From Dorea sp. D27 (GTDB taxonomy: Bacteria > Bacillota > Clostridia > Lachnospirales > Lachnospiraceae), in the NCBI RefSeq assembly GCF_001185345.1, contig NZ_KQ236744.1, forward strand, positions 506,089 to 570,088: a stretch of 64,000 nt of DNA. Reading direction: 5' to 3'. The first letter of the stretch is position 1, and the number at the start of each line of letters is the position of its first letter. Shown one piece after another: positions 1-8,959 of the stretch. The position numbers and the translations under genes are program-made. A model generated the notes under the pieces. That model saw only the letters and a program-made list of their open reading frames with translations, was not told the DNA's origin and ran no database searches.

Positions 1-2
1 TA

Positions 3-815
3 ACATATGGAGATGGCTATGGTGGCGAGGGGCAGGAACATTGTTATGCAGTAGACGAGGACGGTACGTTATATAGATGGGGAGGCAATATATTTACACC
101 CGAGACAGTTAATCTGTTTTCTAACATCAAATCGGTAAACAGGGCAAAGGGTGGAGCCTCCAGGATGACTATCGAATGTGAAAACGGTGAAAAATATTTT
201 ATGGTTGATGCATTTTATGAGGGGCAAGATGATTACTTTATTCCTTATGCATCGGAGGGCGAAATTGATACAATTACAGAAAAGTTTTTCCTAAGTGATG
301 GAAATTTGAAATATTTTACCTTAACTTCACAATATGCGGGCAACCAGCCAACTCTGGCGGTTTCATCAAAATCTCTGCAAGACTTATATGAAGAACATCC
401 CGATCGTCTTTTCAGCATTGACAATATTAAAGTCAAAAATGCAGACGGTAACTATTTTGTTGATGAAGAGAATGGAGCGGTATATAAGTATAACGAGAGT
501 GAGAAGTCGGTAGAAAATCTTGGGGGAAAGGGATGGAAAAAATATAGTAGTGGTGTTTCTACATTTGCTTTGTCTGAGGATGGCATACTGTCTACAAAAG
601 GAGATAACAGTGAAGGGCAATTAGGAGATGGGACTACGGAAGATTTAGAGGATACATACTATAAAATTTCAGAAATTTCCTTTAAAGAATTTGTAACTAC
701 AGGTCGGTTTATCGCGGCCTTAGACCATGACGATAACTTATGGGCATGGGGAGAAGGTTATGGAGCAGCACCTGAGATAGTAGTTTCAAAAGAAGAGTTT
801 ATGAAAGTAAAGTAG
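3..815 (+). CDS. RCC1-repeat protein, C-terminal part (5' end outside window)
   Basis: The reading frame is already open at base 3 and runs to a TAA-class stop at 815, so only the last 270 or so residues are present. It shows RCC1-type repeats: GDNSEGQLGDGTTED is a clear blade motif, and LYRWGG and LWAWGEG match the conserved W-G positions. RCC1 repeats fold as beta-propellers; in bacteria they are common in secreted or surface proteins. The N-terminus, including any signal peptide, is not visible. The region is clearly more AT-rich than the genes that follow and is separated from them by a terminator, so it belongs to the preceding locus. No specific function can be given. Confidence 0.75.
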   Translation, partial: TYGDGYGGEGQEHCYAVDEDGTLYRWGGNIFTPETVNLFSNIKSVNRAKGGASRMTIECENGEKYFMVDAFYEGQDDYFIPYASEGEIDTITEKFFLSDGNLKYFTLTSQYAGNQPTLAVSSKSLQDLYEEHPDRLFSIDNIKVKNADGNYFVDEENGAVYKYNESEKSVENLGGKGWKKYSSGVSTFALSEDGILSTKGDNSEGQLGDGTTEDLEDTYYKISEISFKEFVTTGRFIAALDHDDNLWAWGEGYGAAPEIVVSKEEFMKVK

Positions 816-847
816 GCCGACGGCAAGTCAATTACCGGATAGTCCTA

Positions 848-894
848 AAAGCGTTATAAATCTTGAAAATTCAAGCATTAATAACGCTTTTTTT
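848..894 (+). terminator. Intrinsic terminator of the RCC1-repeat gene
   Basis: AAAGCGTTAT at 848-857 pairs with ATAACGCTTT at 881-890, with an inner CTTGAA/TTCAAG stem. A T-rich tract (TTTTTTT, 888-894) follows. This closes the RCC1 gene before the regulator promoter. Confidence 0.85.
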
Positions 895-921
895 ATTGAC
901 GTGGATTCTCCTTTATGAAAG

Positions 922-950
922 TTTAAATTGTCTGAACATTATGATATAAT
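922..950 (+). promoter_or_regulatory. Extended -10 promoter for the first regulator trio
   Basis: TGATATAAT (942-950) is an extended -10 element. A weak -35 (TTTAAA, 922-927) sits 17 bases upstream of TATAAT. Transcription would start near 957 and leave a leader of about 35 bases before the ATG at 991. Confidence 0.6.
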
Positions 951-990
951 AGAGAGGATTTTAGACGATACGAAAGAGAGGTTGCACGGT

Positions 991-2601
991 ATGCTGAAGG
1001 TACTGATTGCGGATGATGAGAAGAAAGTATGCCAGCTGATTGTCAATCTGGTGAATTGGAAGGCTTTTGGGTTTGAGATTGTCGGGGTGGTGAACGACGG
1101 AATCTCGGCGTATAAGTTTTTGCAGGATAATACGGTCAATGTCATGATTACAGATATCCGCATGCCCGGCTGCGACGGGATGGAGCTGATTCAGAAGGCG
1201 AAGGTGCTGTATCCGGACATGTATATCGTCATCATCAGCGGATACAGCCAGTTTGATTACGCACAGAACGCTATCCGCTTTGGGGTGGAAGATTATCTGC
1301 TGAAGCCGATACGCAAGAAGGATTTGACGGCAACGCTTAAGAAGATTATCGAGAAATGCCGGGAAGAGATTCTGGACGCCCAGAAGTGGGAAGATATGCA
1401 GAAGCGGCTGGAAGAGAATGAAGAGCGGGTGAAGGGCAGCTTCCTGGAGGATCTGCTGAAACGGCCGGAAAAGTTTGGCGGCTTTTATCCGCTGGACCGG
1501 ATCAACAAGGAGTACCACTATCATTTTCAGGATGTCTGCTACCAGACGTTTATCATCAAGGCCATACCAGGTAAGAGGAAAGAGGACTCGGATACGAGAA
1601 GGATTCTGCTCCAGAAAGGGACGGAAATCGTAAAAGAAGCGTTGGAAGGCATGTGCGGCGAAGCAGTAACCGGAGTGGTTGACGGCGATATATGCGGTAT
1701 CATTAACGGAACAGAAGACGATATGAAGAAGACTGCCCGCAAGCTCAAAAAGGTGAAGCTGGACATCGTAAGGCTGCAGGATGTGTTCGAGGAGGTGCAG
1801 GTGTATGTCGGGCTTGGCAGAGAGACCGGGAGCATGCAGAACATACGGGAGAGCTTTGAGTCGGCAGAGCAGGCGGTACAGCAGAGGTTTTATTATGGAG
1901 AGGATTTTCTGCTGAAGGCCCCGCAGGGGGAAACCTACAAAGATATGGTGGGAGAGATTATCGACAACGCATGCAAGAAGCGCTTCTTGAACTATATCGA
2001 GATCATAGATCTCGAAAGCATCGAGGGGGAATTGGACAATGTGGAAAGGCTGCTTCTGGAAAGCCCAGAGAAAGACGGCCGCCTCGTCTCCGGAATATAC
2101 AAGGAAGTTCTGACACTGTTCTATTTTGGTACACATAATTATAATATTGCCATACCGGACCAGTATCCGGAACTGCTGAAGCATCTGGAGGTGCTTGGAA
2201 CCATCCATGAGGCGGTCGGCTATCTGAAGCAGTATATGCTGCGTTCTCTCATGCATTGGATGGAAGAGAAGAAGTATGTAGAATCGAGGCCAATCAGGCA
2301 GGCAAGACAATTTATCGGAGAAAACTATTACCTTCCGCTGACGCTTGAGACAGTGAGCAGGGAGATCGGATTCAATCCTACATATTTTTCGGGTATGTTT
2401 AAAAAGGAGACGGGAAAGAACTTTTCGGATTACCTGAAGGAGATAAGAATAGAGAATGCAAAGAATATGCTCTTGAATACGGAGCAGCAGGTGGAGGATA
2501 TATCCTTCGCGGTCGGTTACTCAGATATCAAGTATTTCTCCAGGCTGTTCAAGAAGCTGACGGGAGTCACGCCTACAGAGTTCCGCAGGCTGTACAATTA
2601 G
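991..2601 (+). CDS. YesN-type response regulator (REC + AraC DNA-binding domain)
   Basis: About 536 residues. The N-terminal receiver domain has the acidic pair at residues 8-10, phospho-acceptor Asp55 in ITDIRMPG, and the conserved Lys in YLLKPI. A long middle linker region follows, and the C-terminus is an AraC/XylS double helix-turn-helix (NPTYFSGMFKKETGKNFSDY and the following helix ending GVTPTEFRRLYN). The ATG at 991 is preferred because AGAGAGG lies just upstream; a more distal TTG would overlap the promoter. It is the first gene of a tight trio with a histidine kinase and a degenerate ABC protein. It probably activates the CUT2 transporter operon that follows, but the binding site was not identified. 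Confidence 0.9.
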   Translation: MLKVLIADDEKKVCQLIVNLVNWKAFGFEIVGVVNDGISAYKFLQDNTVNVMITDIRMPGCDGMELIQKAKVLYPDMYIVIISGYSQFDYAQNAIRFGVEDYLLKPIRKKDLTATLKKIIEKCREEILDAQKWEDMQKRLEENEERVKGSFLEDLLKRPEKFGGFYPLDRINKEYHYHFQDVCYQTFIIKAIPGKRKEDSDTRRILLQKGTEIVKEALEGMCGEAVTGVVDGDICGIINGTEDDMKKTARKLKKVKLDIVRLQDVFEEVQVYVGLGRETGSMQNIRESFESAEQAVQQRFYYGEDFLLKAPQGETYKDMVGEIIDNACKKRFLNYIEIIDLESIEGELDNVERLLLESPEKDGRLVSGIYKEVLTLFYFGTHNYNIAIPDQYPELLKHLEVLGTIHEAVGYLKQYMLRSLMHWMEEKKYVESRPIRQARQFIGENYYLPLTLETVSREIGFNPTYFSGMFKKETGKNFSDYLKEIRIENAKNMLLNTEQQVEDISFAVGYSDIKYFSRLFKKLTGVTPTEFRRLYN

Positions 2602-2614
2602 AAGGAGGTACAGG

Positions 2615-3655
2615 ATGAAAAGAAAAGCGCTTTCCGCAAGGGTGGCAGCAGTCATCGGCTTGCTGCTGCTGTCAGGCATCGTCAATATAGTGATATTAAG
2701 TATTATATTCTCTGAGAGGACAGTCTCTGGAATGTTCATGTGTACCGTTATACTGGCAGAGGTCGTTCTGCTGCTCGTCTCAGCCTATCTGGCGGCAGAG
2801 TATGTGCTGAAGCCTTACCAGGAGCTGAAACGGATGTACCAGAGGTTTATTGACGGACAGGTGTACGAAGAACTGTTTGACGCCGAGAATGAACTGATGC
2901 CGCAGTGGAAGGAAGTGTTGAAAAAGATACGCCATCTGCTGAACAAGCAGGATGCCATAAGGATGTCCAAAAAGCAGGCAGAGTATCTGGCACTACAGAA
3001 CCAGATCAACCCTCATTTCCTGTATAACACGCTGGAAGCCATCAGGGGAGATGCCATCTGTGCCGGACTGGACAGCGTGGCGGAGACGACAGAGGCCCTC
3101 TCTATCTTTTTCAGGTATTCCATCACAGGAGTGGACAGGCTCGTCACGCTGGAAGAAGAGATTGACAATGTAGAGAATTATTTTACCATCCAGCATTACA
3201 GATTTGGCGAGAAATTGAAGCTTCAGATTACCTATCCGAAGGAGGAGGAAGTCCTGCAGCTGCGTCTGCCGAAGCTGACCATCCAGCCCTTTGTAGAAAA
3301 TGCCATTTACCATGGGCTGGAAAAGAAAGTAAACGGCGGGGTGGTAAGGGTGAAGATTGATACGACGGAGCATAAGCTGATGATTACTATTTCTGACAAC
3401 GGCGTCGGAATGCCGGAAGAACAGGTGGAAAAGATAAACGGCTACTTTGAGAAGGTGGCGGTCAGCTATGTAGGAGATGACAGGAAGAAAAAGGGCGGCA
3501 TCGCCATGAAGAATGTCAACAGCAGAATCAAGCTGCTGTTCGGAGAAGACCATGGAGTACATGTATACAGCGTTGCAGGCATCGGGACGGATGTAAAAGT
3601 AATGCTGCCCAGATTGAGGCGTGGTGAATATGAAGAGAGAACGGCTGAGGATTGA
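2615..3655 (+). CDS. YesM-type sensor histidine kinase with almost no extracellular domain
   Basis: 346 residues. Two hydrophobic segments (about 9-32 and 40-64) are separated by only six or seven residues, so there is no room for a ligand-binding outside domain. A short linker leads to the His_kinase core QINPHFLYNTLE with His134, followed by a HATPase domain with the N-box near FVENAIYHG and the G-box DNGVGM. YesM-family kinases usually carry a Cache-like outer domain of 200-300 residues; its absence implies the signal comes from the membrane or from a partner. A GGAGG site precedes the ATG, 13 bases after the regulator. The 3' end overlaps the next gene by 26 bases, which suggests translational coupling and equal dosage. 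Confidence 0.9.
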   Translation: MKRKALSARVAAVIGLLLLSGIVNIVILSIIFSERTVSGMFMCTVILAEVVLLLVSAYLAAEYVLKPYQELKRMYQRFIDGQVYEELFDAENELMPQWKEVLKKIRHLLNKQDAIRMSKKQAEYLALQNQINPHFLYNTLEAIRGDAICAGLDSVAETTEALSIFFRYSITGVDRLVTLEEEIDNVENYFTIQHYRFGEKLKLQITYPKEEEVLQLRLPKLTIQPFVENAIYHGLEKKVNGGVVRVKIDTTEHKLMITISDNGVGMPEEQVEKINGYFEKVAVSYVGDDRKKKGGIAMKNVNSRIKLLFGEDHGVHVYSVAGIGTDVKVMLPRLRRGEYEERTAED

Positions 3656-5078
3656 AAATATCAGAAAAGGCAATCTTCTCAAACGGATTGAGCTCCAGGT
3701 ATTCGAGGGTGAGATCATCCATTGCGTGTTTGACAATATTCAGGAGAAAACGTTATTCCTGGATATTCTGACAGGGACTCAGAAGGCTGATTACGGAAGG
3801 GTGTACTATGAAGAAAACAGCATACCGGAAAAAGATATGGCACGTGTGCTGAAGAAGCGGGTAGCGCTCATCTCAAGGGAAAGCAGACTTATCGACTCTG
3901 TGTCCATGGAGGAGAATATGTTTCTTGTGCGTCCTCGGGTGAAGGGGCACTGGGTTAAAAGAAGGTGCTACAGGAAAGAAGCGGCAGAGCTGTTCATGGA
4001 ATTTGGTCTGGATATAGACATGGAAAAACCGATGGGACGGCGTACTGTATTTGAGAAGGTGCAGATAGAAATCATGAAAGCTTATCTGCTCGGGCAGAAG
4101 ATTATTATACTGACTGCCCTCAGCATATGCCTGAGCGATGCGGAGATGAAGAAGCTGTGGCGTCTTCTTGAAAAGCTCCGTGTCAGGGGATTGTCCTGCC
4201 TTGTCGTGGAACCTCTTGAGGATATCAATTTTGTCTATACGGACACGGTAGTGGTTATGAAGCATGGCAGGACGTGTGCGGTAAAGGATGTAGACGACTG
4301 TGACTATACGACGCTTCACACCATTCTATACCGCGATGAGATGGAGAAGAATGCGGAAGATTGGAAACGCGGCACGAAAGAATGGACCGGAGAGGGGGTA
4401 AGTATCAAGGACATATGTACGTCCTATCTCAGAAATGTCTCTTTCTCCGTCGATAAAGGTGAAGTTGTAAAGCTATTCTGCATAGACGAGCGCAGCTATG
4501 ACGAGGTCACCGGTTTTCTGAAGGGTGAGTCGGAGGCAGTGTCAGGCAGGCTGCGCATCGGCAGCTTTGAGAAACCTGTCGGGAAGATGCTGGCCGGAGT
4601 GAAGGACCGGATTGGCGTCGTGCAGGGCAACCCCGGGACGGCTTCTCTATTCGAGGAGCTTTCCGCCATGGATAATCTGCAGATGCTGCTGTCACAGAAG
4701 GTGAGCGGGATGTGGATGATTCCCAAGTACAGGAAGAGCATCAGGAAGCTGCTCAGAGGCATCATATCGGACGAGGTATATGCCAGGAAGGTGAAGGAAC
4801 TGTCCCCCGCAGATGTCCAGCGGATCGTATACTGCCGCTGGCTCATCTATTCCCCGCAGCTGCTTGTCTGTATCCAGCCCTTTGCCGAAGGGGACATACA
4901 GGCGCGGGAGACGGCGCGGGAGATGATATATATGCTGGAGAAGAGAAATATCCCCGTCCTGATCATCACCTCCAACACAGCAGAGCTCAACTACTGCCGG
5001 GGGAGGGAGCTGTATATGCGGCACGGCAGGATGATCAGTAAAGAAGAGGCTTATGAGTTCCTGTATTCAGAACTGTGA
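3630..5078 (+). CDS. Degenerate CUT2-type tandem ABC ATPase-like protein
   Basis: About 482 residues with the two-domain layout of RbsA/MglA sugar ATPases, but nucleotide-handling motifs are lost in both halves. Half 1 (about 5-205): the Walker A position reads FDNIQEKTL (Lys40 kept, glycines gone), the LSGGQ region is absent, Walker B is IIILTALS without Asp-Glu, and the H-loop His is lost. Half 2 (about 255-480): there is no P-loop, the signature has decayed to LSPADVQRIV, and Walker B is LLVCIQPF (DE replaced by IQ). Hydrolysis is therefore unlikely. The fold-level pattern and lengths still match the family. It overlaps the histidine kinase and has a paralogue at 28,544 in the same position. 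Inferred role: a transporter-docking or kinase-regulating subunit. The ATG at 3,630 is chosen over the GTG at 3,621 for better spacing from GAGG. Confidence 0.8.
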   Translation: MKRERLRIENIRKGNLLKRIELQVFEGEIIHCVFDNIQEKTLFLDILTGTQKADYGRVYYEENSIPEKDMARVLKKRVALISRESRLIDSVSMEENMFLVRPRVKGHWVKRRCYRKEAAELFMEFGLDIDMEKPMGRRTVFEKVQIEIMKAYLLGQKIIILTALSICLSDAEMKKLWRLLEKLRVRGLSCLVVEPLEDINFVYTDTVVVMKHGRTCAVKDVDDCDYTTLHTILYRDEMEKNAEDWKRGTKEWTGEGVSIKDICTSYLRNVSFSVDKGEVVKLFCIDERSYDEVTGFLKGESEAVSGRLRIGSFEKPVGKMLAGVKDRIGVVQGNPGTASLFEELSAMDNLQMLLSQKVSGMWMIPKYRKSIRKLLRGIISDEVYARKVKELSPADVQRIVYCRWLIYSPQLLVCIQPFAEGDIQARETAREMIYMLEKRNIPVLIITSNTAELNYCRGRELYMRHGRMISKEEAYEFLYSEL

Positions 5079-5125
5079 TGAAGAATGAAAATGTAGTAGA
5101 GGTAAGATGCCTGGACTGTATCTTG

Positions 5126-5159
5126 TGATATCCCCGCATGGTGGGGATATCATTTTTTT
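5126..5159 (+). terminator. Strong intrinsic terminator after the regulator trio
   Basis: TGATATCCCC (5126-5135) pairs perfectly with GGGGATATCA (5143-5152) around a 7-base loop and is followed by seven T residues. It separates regulator transcription from the transporter operon, so the latter must have its own promoter. Confidence 0.95.
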
Positions 5160-5421
5160 CGCATGTCTACTATTCCCGCGGGCAACGAGCCAAGCGGACA
5201 TGGCGACTGCCGCGGGGTATTTGACTTAAATAGCAGGGCACTTGGACAATATAGACAAAAATGTAACGAAACAAGAAAAGATATTATGTAAAACATCCAA
5301 CTTCTGAAGATTGTCCCCCCTATTGTGAAGATGGTAAGTAGGAGACAGGAGAGCAGTGTGATACGATGCATTCATCGAGAGGAACCTGTGAACGGTGATG
5401 AAATATATGGGAGGAAAAGTT
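5160..5421 (+). promoter_or_regulatory. Promoter/leader region of transporter operon 1
   Basis: This is a 262-base gap between a strong terminator and the ATPase start. It must hold the operon promoter. TTGACT near 5221 and the AT-rich GATATTATG near 5280 are candidate elements, but no -35/-10 pair with proper spacing stands out, as expected for a promoter that needs an AraC-type activator. No riboswitch-like fold was recognised. Confidence 0.4.
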
Positions 5422-6948
5422 ATGAAAAATGAGGAAAAGGCGCAGGATGGTCTTGTGCTTGAAGCGCGTAATATCACAAAACGTTTCCCGGGGGTCCTGG
5501 CGTTATCTCATGTAAACTTCAGGCTGGTGAAAGGCAGAGTGCACGCGCTTATGGGAGAGAACGGAGCCGGAAAATCAACTTTGATGAAAATCATTGCAGG
5601 TATCTACCAGGCGGATGAAGGAGACATCTTTCTACACGGAGAGAAGGTGTCCTTCCACACGCCGAAGCACGCGCTTAGCCACGGCATTTCCATGATACAT
5701 CAGGAACTGAGCCCTATACTGGATATGACGATTGCCGAGAACCTCTTTCTTGGAAAAGAATTTTGCAGGGGAAAGCTTATCGACTACAAGACGATGAACC
5801 GGGAAGCAGCCCAACTGCTCAAGAAAGTAGGGGTCGACCTGCCTCCGGGAAGGCTGATGAAAGAGCTTACGGTGTCACAGATGCAGATGGTAGAGATTGC
5901 CAAAGCGCTGTCCTATGATGCGGAAGTTATCATAATGGATGAACCTTCGGCAACGATAACAGACAGGGAAGTCGCCAGCCTGTTTGGGATTATCCGAAGC
6001 CTGAAGGAGGACGGAAGATGTATTGTCTATATAACACATAAGATGGATGAGGTATTTAAGATTGCGGACGAGATAACGGTATTCAGAGACGGACAATATA
6101 TCGGTACATATGACGCCGGGGAGATTGATGAAAATGAGCTTGTCGTCAAGATGGTGGACAGAGAGCTGACTGAAATATATCCGGTACGTTCAAACAAGCC
6201 GGAGGAAGTCGTGCTGAAGGTAGAGAACCTCAGCCAGGAAGGCGTATTCGAGGATATTTCCTTTGAATTGCGAAGGGGAGAGATCCTTGGCTTTTCCGGA
6301 CTGATGGGTTCCGGGAGGACGGAGGTGATGAATGCCTTGTTTGGAATCACCCAGCCGACCGGAGGCACTATCTGGGTCCATGGAGAGAAGCTTGAAAAGC
6401 CCAGGCCGGGCAAGGCGATATCGAAAGGAATCGGCTATGTGACAGAGGACCGGAAAGGAAACGGGCTTGTTCTGGACATGAGCGTCTATGATAATATGGT
6501 ACTTCCGTCTCTTGGCAAACTATCCAACAGGATGGGCGCCATCAACCGGCGACAGGCCGCCAAAGTAGCAGAGGAATACAAAGACAGGCTGAACATCAAG
6601 ACGCCGAATATGCAGCAGATGGTCAAGCAGTTAAGCGGTGGAAACCAGCAGAAGATCGTGCTGGCAAAATGGCTGCTGCAGAATCCGGATATTTTGATAT
6701 TTGATGAACCTACGAGGGGAATCGACGTCGGGGCAAAGACAGAGATATATAAGCTGGTGGCGCGGCTTGCACAAGAAGGGAAGGCAATTATATTCATTTC
6801 TTCGGAGATGCCCGAGATATTGGGAATGTCTGACCGTGTCGTCGTATTTTATGAAGGAAGAAAAAAGGGAGAGCTGGCAAGGGAAGAGGCTACGCAGGAG
6901 AAGATCATGATGTACGCTTCGGATGTCGATGAAGGAGGAATGGAGTGA
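5422..6948 (+). CDS. CUT2 sugar ABC transporter, tandem ATPase
   Basis: 508 residues, the RbsA/MglA/XylG size. Half 1 has Walker A GENGAGKST, a signature region LTVSQMQMVEIAKAL and Walker B VIIMDEPSAT. Half 2 has the altered P-loop GLMGSGRTE typical of this family, LSGGNQQK and FDEPTRGIDVG. It energises import of a monosaccharide or polyol from the cytoplasmic face. The ATG at 5,422 has GGGAGG seven bases upstream, which beats two upstream in-frame starts. It is the first gene of an ATPase-permease-binding protein operon, and its stop overlaps the permease start (TGATG). Downstream polyol dehydrogenase and DAK kinase suggest a polyol or ketose substrate. Confidence 0.95.
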   Translation: MKNEEKAQDGLVLEARNITKRFPGVLALSHVNFRLVKGRVHALMGENGAGKSTLMKIIAGIYQADEGDIFLHGEKVSFHTPKHALSHGISMIHQELSPILDMTIAENLFLGKEFCRGKLIDYKTMNREAAQLLKKVGVDLPPGRLMKELTVSQMQMVEIAKALSYDAEVIIMDEPSATITDREVASLFGIIRSLKEDGRCIVYITHKMDEVFKIADEITVFRDGQYIGTYDAGEIDENELVVKMVDRELTEIYPVRSNKPEEVVLKVENLSQEGVFEDISFELRRGEILGFSGLMGSGRTEVMNALFGITQPTGGTIWVHGEKLEKPRPGKAISKGIGYVTEDRKGNGLVLDMSVYDNMVLPSLGKLSNRMGAINRRQAAKVAEEYKDRLNIKTPNMQQMVKQLSGGNQQKIVLAKWLLQNPDILIFDEPTRGIDVGAKTEIYKLVARLAQEGKAIIFISSEMPEILGMSDRVVVFYEGRKKGELAREEATQEKIMMYASDVDEGGME

Positions 6949-7895
6949 TGAAAGAGATGACAAAGAGGTTTGACCGGAATTGGGTTCAGACATACATGCT
7001 TATATTTATTGTGATTGGTCTTGGGATTATTTTATCATTTATCTCGGGTAACTTTTTGACAGGCACGAACCTGCTCAACGTTCTGCGGCAGATATCAATC
7101 AATGGGATACTGGCTATCGGGATGACTATCGTATGCCTGACCGGAGGGATAGACTTGTCGGTCGGTTCTATCGTGGCATTTTCCGGAATCATAGCAGCGG
7201 GCCTTCTGCGGGACAAGGAATACCCGATTGCGCTTATCGTGCTCATTGCGGTTGCAATCGGCGGGCTGCTCGGGCTTTATAATGGTTATTTCGTGGCATA
7301 CTGGAACGCGGCGCCGTTCGTCGTAACCTTATCTATGATGACGATAGCGAGGGGCATGACTTATGTATACAGCACCGGCCGTCCGATATCGAACCTGCCT
7401 ACAGAATTTCTGGCCATCGGCAAAGGGAGCATTGCAGGGGTTCCGGTGCCTACCATCATACTTATCATCGTGTTCATACTGGCAAGCGTCATGCTCACTA
7501 AGCTCAAGTTCGGGCGCTATGTATATGCGGTCGGCGGAAACGAGAATGCGGCCATGGTATCCGGTATCAATGTAAAGCGTATAAAGATGATGGTATATGT
7601 GCTGAGCGGCATCGCCTGTGGAATCGCAGCTATCATATTGACGGCCCGCGTGTCCGCGGGGCTTCCGACAGCAGGCGAAAGCTATGAGCTGGATGCCATC
7701 GCCGCGACCGTTATCGGAGGCACAAGCCTTTCCGGAGGGCGTGGGAGGCTCTGGGGCACGATAGTCGGAGCTATCTTGCTAGGGATTGTGAACAACGGGC
7801 TGGACTTGATGAACGTGTCATCGTTCTACCAGCAGATTGTAAAAGGGTTGATTATTCTCGGGGCGATTTTAATCGATTCAAAACGTAACCAATAA
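6948..7895 (+). CDS. CUT2 sugar ABC transporter permease
   Basis: 315 residues of alternating hydrophobic segments, with the family hallmarks LTGGIDLSVGS near residue 65 and the loop GGTSLSGGRGRLWGT that docks the ATPase. It forms the membrane channel with the neighbouring ATPase. AAGGAGG lies nine bases before the ATG at 6,948, which overlaps the ATPase stop. The loop signature SLSGGRGRLWGT is shared with the permease at 47,478 and not with those at 32,664 or 61,579. This pairs transporters 1 and 3. Confidence 0.95.
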   Translation: MKEMTKRFDRNWVQTYMLIFIVIGLGIILSFISGNFLTGTNLLNVLRQISINGILAIGMTIVCLTGGIDLSVGSIVAFSGIIAAGLLRDKEYPIALIVLIAVAIGGLLGLYNGYFVAYWNAAPFVVTLSMMTIARGMTYVYSTGRPISNLPTEFLAIGKGSIAGVPVPTIILIIVFILASVMLTKLKFGRYVYAVGGNENAAMVSGINVKRIKMMVYVLSGIACGIAAIILTARVSAGLPTAGESYELDAIAATVIGGTSLSGGRGRLWGTIVGAILLGIVNNGLDLMNVSSFYQQIVKGLIILGAILIDSKRNQ

Positions 7896-7912
7896 TTTCA
7901 GGAGGGAAAGTT

Positions 7913-8905
7913 ATGAAAAAAAGAATGTTATCTATGTTACTCGTAGCGGCCATGGCGGCCAGTCTGCTGCTTGGATGCAGCTCGGGTACGGAAGAAAGTG
8001 ACGGCAAGGGGGATGATAAGAAGGCATCCAAGAAGGATGGTGGATATACGATTGGATGTACGGTCTATTACATGACCGAATTCGTAACGCTTATGACAGA
8101 AGGTATGGAGAAAAAAGCAGAGGAGCTTGGCTGTGACCTTGTCATGCTCGACGCGCAGCAGGATGCCCAGAATCAGATTACGCAGATTGAAAACCTGATT
8201 GCACAGAAGGTGGATGTCATCATCGTGGCGGCAGTAGACTCAGACGCGATTCTTCCGGCCATCGAGATGTGTGACGACGCAGGAATCCCGCTTGTCGGCG
8301 TAAACATGCTGTTCAATACAGAAGAGCCTTATCATTATGTGGGACCTGATGATGTGCTGGCCGGAGAGCTTGAGATGCAGAATGCCATAGATGAAATCGG
8401 CGGAGAAGGCAACGTCGTCATCCTGGAAGGGCCAATCGGACAGTCTGCACAGATACAGCGTCTGGAAGGGAACCAGAACATTCTTGACAAATACGAAGGC
8501 AAGATTAACGTGCTGGCCGACCAGACGGCAAACTGGAGCCGTGAGGAGGCGCTTACGCTTGTAGAGAACTGGCTGGAGACGTTCAGCGGCAAGATTGATG
8601 CTATCGTAGCCCACAACGACGAGATGGCGCTTGGCGCAATCCAGGCGCTGGAGGCAGCTGGCCTGACAGACGAGATAGTCGTAACGGGGGTAGATGCGAT
8701 TCTGGACGGCTGCAACGCAGTCAAAGACGGTACACTTCTTGGAACCGTATATCAGGATGCAGGACTGGAAGGAAGCGAAGCAGTACAGAAGGCATATGAC
8801 GTGCTGGAAGGAAAAGTGACAGAAAAAGAATTATCTTATATTGATATGAAATGGATTACAAAGGATAACGTAGACGAGCTGCTGGATACGATCTATGCAA
8901 AGTAG
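7913..8905 (+). CDS. Sugar-binding lipoprotein of transporter 1
   Basis: 330 residues. It has a lipoprotein signal (MKKRMLSMLLVAAMAASLL) with lipobox LLGC, a charged Ser/Lys/Asp linker, then a periplasmic-binding-protein type 1 (RbsB/Peripla_BP_4) fold. It captures the substrate outside the cell for the adjacent permease. Sequence stretches such as EGPIGQSAQIQRLEG and QTANWSREEA are nearly repeated in the binding protein at 48,524, so the two probably recognise similar ligands. GGAGGG precedes the ATG, 17 bases after the permease. Confidence 0.95.
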   Translation: MKKRMLSMLLVAAMAASLLLGCSSGTEESDGKGDDKKASKKDGGYTIGCTVYYMTEFVTLMTEGMEKKAEELGCDLVMLDAQQDAQNQITQIENLIAQKVDVIIVAAVDSDAILPAIEMCDDAGIPLVGVNMLFNTEEPYHYVGPDDVLAGELEMQNAIDEIGGEGNVVILEGPIGQSAQIQRLEGNQNILDKYEGKINVLADQTANWSREEALTLVENWLETFSGKIDAIVAHNDEMALGAIQALEAAGLTDEIVVTGVDAILDGCNAVKDGTLLGTVYQDAGLEGSEAVQKAYDVLEGKVTEKELSYIDMKWITKDNVDELLDTIYAK

Positions 8906-8959
8906 AAGCGGATACATGATCCGATGATAAAACGTAATGAGCCCTGAGAAAAATTATAA

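Noticed and set aside
928..990. TTG start giving the first response regulator 21 more residues
   Set aside because: This stretch contains the extended -10 promoter, and the receiver domain begins exactly at the ATG at 991 with a good ribosome site.
961..2310. Long open frame on the minus strand opposite the first response regulator
   Set aside because: It lacks a ribosome site, has no recognisable domain and is explained by codon bias of the real gene on the plus strand.
3630..5078. Degenerate ABC gene as a pseudogene
   Set aside because: It is full length with no stops or frameshifts, has a preserved overlap with the kinase gene, and a paralogue occupies the same slot at 28,544.
5255..5275. 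Possible CcpA (cre) site near TGTAACGAAACA
   Set aside because: It lacks the 14-base spacing and symmetry of the consensus.
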